In this document: one piece after another, positions 6,983 through 12,586 of the stretch
Layout: every line of letters starts with the position of its first letter
Numbering within the stretch: the first letter of the stretch is position 1
Assembly (NCBI GenBank): GCA_027296045.1
Contig: JAPUJS010000175.1
Coordinates: forward strand, 1 to 13,212
Source: a bacterium
Lineage (GTDB): Bacteria > Latescibacterota > UBA2968
DNA length: 13,212 bases
Direction of reading: 5' to 3'
Notes under the pieces: generated by a model
What the model was told of the DNA's origin: nothing
The model's input: only the letters and a program-made list of their open reading frames with translations
Database searches by the model: none
Position numbers and translations under genes: made by a program

Positions 6983-7072
6983 TTTTGGAGTGACCGATTA
7001 TGGATATTGCTGGGAGCCAGATGCAGTGATTTTGTTTGAGGGAGGCGTTCTACCACCGGGTAGGAATGGTAG

Positions 7073-8815
7073 CTAATAGTCCTGTGCGGCACTTCTCCAG
7101 CGCTTCTCGAAATGCTGTTGTAAAAAAATCTCAAAGGTCAGGTAGCGGCCCAGGAGGGCGGAATGGTCTTGTCCTCTCAAGTGGTTTTCCCAGGTCTGCG
7201 TAACTTGCTTTCGGGGAAGAAAGTCTGGGAAACAGGCTTTGGGGCTTCGCAAAAGGGATTGGATCAGATGACTTGCTGGAGGGGTCCGCAGCCATTCGGG
7301 ATAGGAAGTGAATCCCGACTTTTTTTTGCCAGAAAGTTTGCGCCCGATTCGATAGCCCGTGACCGCCCAGTTTGGCCAGGAGAGCGGAACCCCCGTGTAT
7401 TGCCAGGGGAGTTTTCGGAAATATTCTGGAAAGGTGGATAGCAGCATCCGGCGGTAGAGTCGGTTGTTTTTTTTAAGCGAGAAGGGGATAGAAAAAAGCC
7501 ATTCCTGAACCTCGTTGTCCAGAAACGGGAGTCGGTAGGTAATCCCTTTGAAAAGGCCAAGGCGGGTGCCGTGGAGGGTGAAGCATCGAATCCGGTGGTT
7601 GACATAAAACGCATGGGGGGAACCGGCCCGGGCATATTCTTCACGCAGGGCATGCTGAATATCGTCTTCTTGGGCGAACAGACCAAATCGTGTTGTTAAA
7701 AAGGTGTCCAGGCGCTTGGGGTCAAAAAGATATCCCGCCCCGGCAAGCCCGTCTCCGCCTGCGCCGTTTAGCACACTCTGAAAACGAGCCGCCATGGTGT
7801 CCAGGTGCTCGATGCCGTGCATGTGCAGCAGGTCGAGAAGGCCATCCGACCACCAGATTCCTTCCAGGCGGGGGGCAAGCCAGTTATCCTGGGAAATCTC
7901 GAGGATCGTGTGATCGGCGGGTTTGCGGGTTGCAGCTTGTCTGGCGATGTGTACATCGGGGCTTTCGGGTTGGCCAAAGGTAAAAACCGGAACTGGATTG
8001 GCACGGTTTGGGATGGCCGCAAGAATGGCACGGGAATCGAGGCCGCCGCTGAGCACAAGCCCCACGGATTCTTCTGGTGGACAGCGACGCCCCACGGCCC
8101 GAATGAACCGACGGCCCAGCTCTTCGGCGAGGTCCTTTTCGTTTTGGGCACCTGAAAAGGAGGGAATCTGATCCCAGCCCCAGTAGCGTTTTTGGGTGAT
8201 GCTTCTGTCTACCGGACTGTAGGTTAAAATGGTTGCAGGGGGGAGGCGCTCTATTCCTTCGAACCAGGAATCGTGGCCGAAAAAATAGCCCACCTTGAGA
8301 AAAGCGTTGAGGGCTCGCCGGTTGATTTTGGGGTGAAACCCCGGGAGGTGACACAAGGCTTTCATTTCCGACGCCCAGGCCAGAGATCCATTCATTTGGC
8401 TCCAGAAGCAGGGGCGAAGCGCATAGCGGTCGGAGATCAGGTGGGTTTCACGGGTTTGGGAGTCGTGGACCACTGCTGTAAATATGCCGTCGATCTGGGA
8501 AAGAGCAGCAGGCCGGGTCTTCAGGAGAGCGATGAGGAGTTCGCCATCGGAGGTTGCAGGGTGTTTGAGGGTCTGTGCAAGATCTTCACGGTTGTAAAAT
8601 TCGCCGTCTACCCAGACCTGGAGGTTTTCCTGGATCACGTGAGCTTGCCGGTGCACATTGGCATCCACCAGGGTGGCACACACGTCTGGAGAACAGAACG
8701 GGGTGCGCTCCATCGAAGGGGGACCGGTGAGCGTATCCTGCATTTTGAGCAGGATGTCCCGGGCCGTATCAGGGCTTAGATCGGGGGCTGGAATAAAGCC
8801 GGCAAGTCCAGGCAT
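7073..8815 (-). CDS. Asparagine-synthetase-like ligase without the glutaminase Cys
   Basis: A 580-residue protein with the two-domain layout of glutamine-hydrolysing asparagine synthetase. The N-terminal class II amidotransferase-like domain (about 1-165) shows VWVDGEFYNRED and DGIFTAVVHD. The C-terminal ATP-pyrophosphatase domain has the PP-loop SGGLDS at 256-261, GAGGDGLAGAGY near 351 and RLPFLDNEVQEW further on. The expected N-terminal MCGIAGF is MPGLAGF, so the nucleophile Cys2 is Pro and glutamine cannot be hydrolysed in the usual way. The same loss occurs in beta-lactam synthetases and in some asparagine-synthetase homologues of glycan and natural-product clusters. ATG 8815 is chosen because it aligns with the family N-terminus and lies downstream of a good promoter; the frame is open to 8932. 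No clear ribosome binding site is seen. It is transcribed divergently from DUF362. The substrate is unknown. Confidence 0.85.
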   Translation of the reverse strand: MPGLAGFIPAPDLSPDTARDILLKMQDTLTGPPSMERTPFCSPDVCATLVDANVHRQAHVIQENLQVWVDGEFYNREDLAQTLKHPATSDGELLIALLKTRPAALSQIDGIFTAVVHDSQTRETHLISDRYALRPCFWSQMNGSLAWASEMKALCHLPGFHPKINRRALNAFLKVGYFFGHDSWFEGIERLPPATILTYSPVDRSITQKRYWGWDQIPSFSGAQNEKDLAEELGRRFIRAVGRRCPPEESVGLVLSGGLDSRAILAAIPNRANPVPVFTFGQPESPDVHIARQAATRKPADHTILEISQDNWLAPRLEGIWWSDGLLDLLHMHGIEHLDTMAARFQSVLNGAGGDGLAGAGYLFDPKRLDTFLTTRFGLFAQEDDIQHALREEYARAGSPHAFYVNHRIRCFTLHGTRLGLFKGITYRLPFLDNEVQEWLFSIPFSLKKNNRLYRRMLLSTFPEYFRKLPWQYTGVPLSWPNWAVTGYRIGRKLSGKKKSGFTSYPEWLRTPPASHLIQSLLRSPKACFPDFLPRKQVTQTWENHLRGQDHSALLGRYLTFEIFLQQHFEKRWRSAAQDY

Positions 8816-8860
8816 CGGGTTCTGTTTGTGGTTTGGATGATGGGGTATTTGGACAGGTTC

Positions 8861-8889
8861 AAGGTATAGTAGGGAGCGGAGGCTGTCAA
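8861..8889 (-). promoter_or_regulatory. Promoter of the asparagine-synthetase-like gene (TTGACA-N17-TACCTT)
   Basis: Read on the minus strand, TTGACA (8889-8884) is followed by 17 bases and TACCTT (8866-8861). This is the same box pair and spacing as before the DUF5916 gene. It would give a leader of about 40 bases to ATG 8815. It is back to back with the DUF362 promoter, the two -35 boxes being 21 bases apart. Confidence 0.6.
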
Positions 8890-8910
8890 CGGTTTCAGGG
8901 AAAATGATGG

Positions 8911-8939
8911 TTGACATTCCGTCCCGTCCCACCTACTAT
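8911..8939 (+). promoter_or_regulatory. Promoter of the DUF362 gene (TTGACA-N17-TACTAT)
   Basis: TTGACA (8911-8916), a 17-base spacer and TACTAT (8934-8939) stand about 45 bases before the ATG at 8985. It is the better sigma-70 match of the divergent pair. Confidence 0.65.
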
Positions 8940-8984
8940 TTGAGGGCGCAGGTGAGATTGGGCTCTTTTCAAGGAGATGGTTCT

Positions 8985-10196
8985 ATGGCCGAAAAACAAT
9001 ATCGTGTTCGGGCTGCCCATTGCAGCTATCGGGCTTCGGGAGAAGAAATTTACCAGACCCTCAGGCGAATGACCGATCCGTTGACCCGGTCATGGGAGCG
9101 GCTGGAAAAAGCCGATCGGATTGTGATTAAGTTTAATATGATGAAATTGCACGAACGGCTGTTCATTTATTTTGGGCGGCGACGAGAATTGGTGGACGAT
9201 GCGGTCTGCCGTGCGGTGCTTCGGTTGCTCCGGGAGCGGACAACAGCCGAGCTTATTGCAACGGATACGAACCCCTATACCAAAGAACATTTGATGGGGA
9301 CCGATTTCAACTATGCCTACCTTTTGAACGAATTTGACGTCCAGTTTGTGGACTCCAATGTCGCTCCGTTTAAGACCTACGATGTCCCGGGCGGGGGATG
9401 TATGTTCGACCGGTATACATTGAGCGCCTGTTTTGACGGTGCCGAAGTGGTATCGGTGGCCAAAATGAAAAACCACCTGTTTATGGGCGTGACCCTGTGT
9501 ATGAAAAACCTGTTCGGTTTGCCGCCGATTACGCCACCGGAAGGACGGGTGCGAAGCTATTATCACCACTTCATCCGGCTTCCCTATGTGTTGTCAGACC
9601 TGGGGATGATTGCCAATCCTGCGCTCAATATTGTGGATGCTCTGACCGGTCAATGGGGGCGCGAATGGTGGGGCAAGGGGCGAATCTGTAACGCCCTTCT
9701 TGCCGGCGACCAGGTGACGGCGACCGACGCCTGCGGGACTTATTTGATGGGACACGATCCGGCATCCGATTGGCCCACGCCCCCGTTCCGGAGAGATCGA
9801 AACCACCTGCTGATTGCGGCAAATAAGGGATTCGGGACGGTGGATCTGGACGAAATCGATTTTGAAAGCGAAGTTTCTTCTCCTCTGGCAGAGTTTGATT
9901 CGGAAGTGACCGATTCGGAAGCGACTGTGGAAAGCTGGCGGTTGACTACCTGTGAGCAGGGGTTGTATTATCGGGACCGACAGAAGGAACTGATGGATCG
10001 ATATCGCGGCAATTTTATTTTTCTTCAGGACGGCGAGGTGGTCTGGAACGGGGAGAATCCGGCCAACCTGGGAAGCCGACGAAAATTGAGTGGGAAGAAG
10101 AAAGATCAGGGGATGTGGCTCAAACTGGTGGATCCCGAAGAAGTGGAAGGCGAGCAGTTTGATGTGTATGATGAATGCCTGCAACTGGCTTCATAG
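8985..10196 (+). CDS. DUF362 family protein
   Basis: A 403-residue protein of the DUF362 family, whose function is not established. Diagnostic pieces are ADRIVIKFNMM near 43-53, VVSVAKMKNHLFMGVTLCMKNLFG at about 155-178 (the family K-x-K-x-H and KNxFG pattern), NIVDALTGQWG near 215, and LLAGDQVTATDACGTYLMG near 238-256. No Cys-rich 4Fe-4S motif of the ferredoxin-fused DUF362 proteins is present. The C-terminal 80 residues (YRGNFIFLQDGEVVWNGENP, 340-359) resemble a small DUF5678-type strand module. ATG 8985 is chosen because AAGGAGA at 8971-8977 precedes it and it lies after the promoter; the frame is open back to 8904. A terminator follows. The divergent pairing with the asparagine-synthetase-like gene suggests, but does not prove, shared control. 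Confidence 0.8.
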   Translation: MAEKQYRVRAAHCSYRASGEEIYQTLRRMTDPLTRSWERLEKADRIVIKFNMMKLHERLFIYFGRRRELVDDAVCRAVLRLLRERTTAELIATDTNPYTKEHLMGTDFNYAYLLNEFDVQFVDSNVAPFKTYDVPGGGCMFDRYTLSACFDGAEVVSVAKMKNHLFMGVTLCMKNLFGLPPITPPEGRVRSYYHHFIRLPYVLSDLGMIANPALNIVDALTGQWGREWWGKGRICNALLAGDQVTATDACGTYLMGHDPASDWPTPPFRRDRNHLLIAANKGFGTVDLDEIDFESEVSSPLAEFDSEVTDSEATVESWRLTTCEQGLYYRDRQKELMDRYRGNFIFLQDGEVVWNGENPANLGSRRKLSGKKKDQGMWLKLVDPEEVEGEQFDVYDECLQLAS

Positions 10197-10223
10197 ATCG
10201 TTTTTCCTGCTTTCATAGGATCG

Positions 10224-10248
10224 GGCAGGGGATTTCCCCTGCCTTTTT
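10224..10248 (+). terminator. Terminator of the DUF362 gene
   Basis: A perfect 8-bp stem GGCAGGGG / CCCCTGCC with an ATTT loop, then five T. It lies 27 bases after the DUF362 stop and 15 bases before the next ATG, so the following gene needs a promoter of its own or read-through. No clear promoter is seen there. Confidence 0.92.
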
Positions 10249-10263
10249 ACGTTGGGGAAAGAA

Positions 10264-11268
10264 ATGCCTGTACTTTCTGTTGAAACACTTCGCACCGCTT
10301 CCGAGCAGACATTTGTTCGGGCCGGGGTGTCGAAGGAGGTTGCACAGCATGTCGTGGGCCTTCTGATTCGGGCCAATCTGGCCGGGCACGATTCGCACGG
10401 GGTAGTGCGAATTCCGGGTTATGTGGATCAGTTGATTGCAGGGCGTATTGTGCCGGATGCGGAGGTCGAAATTCTGGATGAGACGCCGACGTCTGCGCGG
10501 CTGAAGGGCAATCACCATTTTGGGCAGGTGGTGCTGGCCCGGGGGGCTGAGGTGGCGATTTCAAAATCAGAGCAGGCACCCGTCTCTCTGGTGACCGCCT
10601 ATCAGTATTCCCATTGTGGCCAATTGGGGGCCTATGCAGCCATGTTGACAGAAGCCGACCGGGTGGGGATCGTGTTGCTGGGGAAACAGCGCGGGGCTGT
10701 CGTACCGGCTGGCGGGAAAAGCGGGCGGCTCTATCAAAATACATTGGCGATTGCTTTGCCTTCTACAAAGCCGTTTCCGGTGGTGCTGGATATGGCCACC
10801 TGCGTGGCGCCTTTTGGCAAGGTGTTGGTGCGCAGGGCACGAAATGAACTCTGCCCCGAAGGGTGGCTGGTGGATGCAGATGGAAATCCGAGTCGGGATC
10901 CGTTTCTGGATTTCTCGGCCGGAGAGGGTGGGTTGTTGCCTTTGGGGAGTCCGCAAGTGGGGCACAAGGGCTCGGGGTTGACCTTTGTGCTGGGGATTTT
11001 GGCCACGGCGCTTTCGGGCGCGGGTGGCCAGGGTGAGGGCACTTTGATTATGGCGGTTAATCCAGCGTTTTTTGGTGACCCCAACGGGTTTCGGGAGGAA
11101 GTGGCCCTGTGTGTGGATTATCTGAATGAGACCTCCCCAATCGAAGGCGTTGATCGGGTGCTGGCCCCAGGGGAGCGTTCCTATCTGGAATCCCGAAGGC
11201 GTCAGGCAGAGGGGATTTATGTTGAGGACAGTACCTGGGACAAGATACAAGAGCTGGCTTCAGTCTGA
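10264..11268 (+). CDS. Ldh_2 family malate/L-lactate/ureidoglycolate dehydrogenase-like oxidoreductase
   Basis: A 334-residue cytoplasmic NAD(P)-dependent oxidoreductase of the Ldh_2 (YlbC/YiaK/AllD) family, which oxidises or reduces 2-hydroxy or 2-keto acids and is unrelated to Rossmann-fold lactate dehydrogenases. The catalytic region is GHDSHGVVRIPGY (S44, H45). Further conserved pieces are YSHCGQLGAYAAMLTEADRVG (H117), PAGGKSGRL, VVLDMATCVAPFGKV and GHKGSGLTFVLGIL (H234, K235). The usual GTNP tetrapeptide before the AIAIP strand reads YQNT, which may alter cofactor or substrate handling. ATG 10264 is chosen with GGGGA upstream at 10254-10258; a TTG at 10252 is a weaker option. Length is usual. 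It lies just after the DUF362 terminator and before a repeat-bearing, gene-poor stretch. Substrate unknown. Confidence 0.87.
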   Translation: MPVLSVETLRTASEQTFVRAGVSKEVAQHVVGLLIRANLAGHDSHGVVRIPGYVDQLIAGRIVPDAEVEILDETPTSARLKGNHHFGQVVLARGAEVAISKSEQAPVSLVTAYQYSHCGQLGAYAAMLTEADRVGIVLLGKQRGAVVPAGGKSGRLYQNTLAIALPSTKPFPVVLDMATCVAPFGKVLVRRARNELCPEGWLVDADGNPSRDPFLDFSAGEGGLLPLGSPQVGHKGSGLTFVLGILATALSGAGGQGEGTLIMAVNPAFFGDPNGFREEVALCVDYLNETSPIEGVDRVLAPGERSYLESRRRQAEGIYVEDSTWDKIQELASV

Positions 11269-11280
11269 GAGGGGCTGGAT

Positions 11281-11337
11281 CGCAGAGGGCCGCAGATCCG
11301 CTCCGCACACCCTGCCCTGCGCAGAGGGCCGCAGATC
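11281..11337. repeat. Two-copy 18-bp direct repeat, 39-base period
   Basis: CGCAGAGGGCCGCAGATC occurs at 11281-11298 and 11320-11337 with no mismatch. The similarity continues for a few bases (CGC versus TGC) and then fades. The second copy ends in the 10-bp palindrome GCAGATCTGC (11331-11340). It starts 12 bases after the Ldh_2 gene, so it may be a REP-like intergenic element or a fragment of one. Confidence 0.75.
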
Positions 11338-11399
11338 TGCACCGGCTGTACCCGGAGTACGGCGCTGGGGTCTTCTACAAGACCAAATGGGAAATTTTT

Positions 11400-11455
11400 G
11401 AACATCCTGTTCCTACTTGAACACAACCAGCACCATTGGTTGAAGAACCAGGTTG
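11400..11455. repeat. Cluster of small palindromes upstream of the DUF6883 gene
   Basis: Three inverted repeats lie within 56 bases: GAACA-tcc-TGTTC (11400-11412), CAACCA-gcaccat-TGGTTG (11424-11442) and AACC-A-GGTT (11446-11454). The CAACC arm could also pair with GGTTG at 11451-11455, giving alternative structures. Such a cluster may be an operator for the small-gene cassette downstream. A further inverted repeat, GGTCTT-ctac-AAGACC, lies at 11369-11384, but no T-tract follows it directly. Confidence 0.4.
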
Positions 11456-11481
11456 ATTCATGTAGATTTTTGCGTTATCGT
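11453..11481 (+). promoter_or_regulatory. Weak promoter candidate giving a near-leaderless DUF6883 transcript
   Basis: TTGATT (11453-11458), 17 bases and TATCGT (11476-11481) precede ATG 11489 by only seven bases. That ATG has no ribosome binding site, which fits a leaderless message, but both boxes are imperfect. Confidence 0.25.
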
Positions 11482-11488
11482 TCTGTGT

Positions 11489-11822
11489 ATGATCCTTCCC
11501 AATGCAGATCGTGCTGTTGTGGATATTCGGAAGTTGCGTGATTATTGTTTGAATATCCACCACGACGAAGGCAAACAACAAAGCCCGTTTGTTTATTGCC
11601 GCTGTGGGAATGACTGATAACGACGCTGAAGCACTGCGTGAAATGGTTTTGGAGGCTGTAAAAACAACAGAAGCCCGAATAGGACGTCGAGATACATTTG
11701 GTCAACGGTTCCTGGTTGACTTTGTTGTTGAGTGGAGGGGAAAAAGTGCGATGGTTAGAAGTGGGTGGATTATTGAGGACTTGCAGGACGTTCCCAGGTT
11801 GACAACCTGTTATCCTATTTGA
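11489..11822 (+). pseudogene. DUF6883 family gene broken by a single-base insertion
   Basis: Two frames together make one DUF6883-type protein of about 110 residues. The first, from ATG 11489, reads MILPNADRAVVDIRKLRDYC and goes on to HHDEGK, then runs into missense and a TGA at 11615-11617. The second, in the next frame, resumes with KARLFIAAVGMTDNDAEALR and ends FPRLTTCY-like as VPRLTTCYPI at 11822. The junction is AAACAACAAAG at 11573-11583. Removing one A there restores GKHKARLF, the family pattern as I recall it. The downstream half keeps RDTFGQRFLVDF and VRSGWIIED intact, so the break is recent, an assembly error, or a programmed frameshift. The function of DUF6883 is not established. 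It is 11 bases from the DUF4926 gene, a pairing I recall from other bacteria. Confidence 0.78.
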
Positions 11823-11833
11823 GTGAGGCAACA

Positions 11834-12052
11834 ATGGATCATCCAATCAAATTACTTGATGTCGTCGCTTTAACAGAGGATCTTTCTGAATATCATTTGC
11901 GCCGTGGTCAAGTAGGCACGGTGGTCGATATTCTGGCCGAAGGTCAGGCGTTTGAAGTGGAGTTCAGTGACCGTGAAGGTCGGACCTTTGAATCTTTGGG
12001 TTTGCGGCCCGAACAAATTATGGTTTTGCGTTATGAGCCGTTACAAATATGA
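11834..12052 (+). CDS. DUF4926 domain protein
   Basis: A 72-residue acidic protein spanning a single DUF4926 domain: IKLLDVVALTEDLSEYHLRR, then GQVGTVVDIL, FEVEFSDREGRTFESLGL and a final MVLRYEPL. The pattern suggests a compact SH3-like beta-barrel (GQxGTVV turn, EVEF strand), an inference from the sequence rhythm. ATG 11834 has GTGAGG at 11823-11828; a TTG at 11819 overlapping the previous stop is an alternative. The tight spacing after the DUF6883 gene implies co-expression. Function is unknown. A small antitoxin, immunity or chaperone role is a guess from the paired-small-gene layout, not from a known activity. Confidence 0.8.
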   Translation: MDHPIKLLDVVALTEDLSEYHLRRGQVGTVVDILAEGQAFEVEFSDREGRTFESLGLRPEQIMVLRYEPLQI

Positions 12053-12108
12053 TGACAGCACAACGTGTAGGGAAATTGGTCTTATGACCCATCTAAGGTA
12101 CACCGGCA

Positions 12109-12375
12109 ATGAAGAATGTCGAGATTGTTGACGGTGCTTTAAACAGCCGATTTGAAATCTATGGAGTAGAAGGCGAGGTATTTGACCGGCTGTTTCCGTC
12201 CGGACAAGACGAGGTCTACCTGGAAGACCTGGATGCGGCGTTACAAGACGATGTGGCGTTCTGGGAGCGCGTCTATGCACACGAAGTCGACCGCCAAAGC
12301 GTACAGGGCATCCACGGCATCTTGCACACCCACCCTCGGGCAAAAGTCTCGATCCTGGAAATATCGCAGACCTGA
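12109..12375 (+). CDS. Small acidic protein of unknown function in the DUF6883/DUF4926 cassette
   Basis: An 88-residue reading frame beginning MKNVEIVDGALNSRFEIYGV and continuing VFDRLFPSGQDEVYLEDLD, FWERVYAHEV and GIHGILHTHPRAK. The pattern (VDGAxN near the start, F..LFP.GQD in the middle, GIHGxL near the end) recalls small uncharacterised proteins I have seen in cyanobacteria and other bacteria, where the GIHG segment is followed by a tyrosine-rich tail. Here the tail differs (VSILEISQT), and neither alternative frame supplies the missing end, so the C-terminus may be altered. It is acidic overall, without signal peptide or membrane segment. AAGG at 12095-12098 is a weak ribosome binding site ten bases before the ATG. 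It is 56 bases after DUF4926 and ahead of tandem terminators, so it is probably the last gene of the cassette. Confidence 0.6.
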   Translation: MKNVEIVDGALNSRFEIYGVEGEVFDRLFPSGQDEVYLEDLDAALQDDVAFWERVYAHEVDRQSVQGIHGILHTHPRAKVSILEISQT

Positions 12376-12414
12376 GCCCTTATAGTAAGGAACGAATCAC
12401 ACCCCAATAACAGA

Positions 12415-12449
12415 AGCGCTCTGTTCAAAAATGAGCAGAGCGCTTTTTT
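12415..12449 (+). terminator. First of two tandem terminators closing the small-gene cassette
   Basis: AGCGCTCTGTTC pairs with GAGCAGAGCGCT (12 bp, one wobble) around an AAAAAT loop, then a run of six T counting the last paired base. Confidence 0.93.
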
Positions 12450-12461
12450 AGAAAATGGAAT

Positions 12462-12485
12462 AGCCTGCACATTGCAGGCTTTTTT
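12462..12485 (+). terminator. Second tandem terminator
   Basis: AGCCTGCA / TGCAGGCT, a perfect 8-bp stem with a CAT loop, followed by a T run to 12485. It begins 12 bases after the first terminator and separates the accessory cassette from the phosphopantetheinyl transferase gene. Confidence 0.9.
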
Positions 12486-12486
12486 C

Positions 12487-12516
12487 TTGACATCGGGGTG
12501 CAAACAGGGGTTCTTT
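12487..12516 (+). promoter_or_regulatory. Possible promoter upstream of the phosphopantetheinyl transferase gene
   Basis: A perfect TTGACA (12487-12492) directly follows the second terminator. The -10 candidate at 18-base spacing is a poor TTCTTT (12511-12516). A second -10-like TATTAT at 12560-12565 lies closer to the gene but lacks a -35 box. Confidence 0.3.
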
Positions 12517-12586
12517 CTGCCGTTGGACAGTCCCCTTCTAGTGGAGATAATGGCTCTTTTATTATAGCACAGAGTGGTCTTTTCAA

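Noticed and set aside
7050..7072. CTACCA...TGGTAG hairpin just after the stop of the asparagine-synthetase-like gene as its terminator
   Set aside because: The stem is only 5-6 bp and no T-tract follows on the minus strand.
8273..8779. A 168-residue plus-strand frame inside the asparagine-synthetase-like gene
   Set aside because: It is antisense to conserved SGGLDS-family coding sequence and shows no family motif or ribosome binding site of its own.
8818..8932. A 39-residue N-terminal extension of the asparagine-synthetase-like frame
   Set aside because: It would translate across the TTGACA-N17-TACCTT promoter, and the family's N-terminus aligns with the ATG at 8815.
11281..11337. The 18-bp repeats as a CRISPR array
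   Set aside because: Only two copies, an 18-base repeat with a 21-base gap, and no cas genes nearby.
11400..11412. GAACATCCTGTTC as a LexA/SOS box
   Set aside because: The Gram-positive-type LexA box has GAAC-N4-GTTC; here the gap is five bases, and the downstream genes are not SOS genes.
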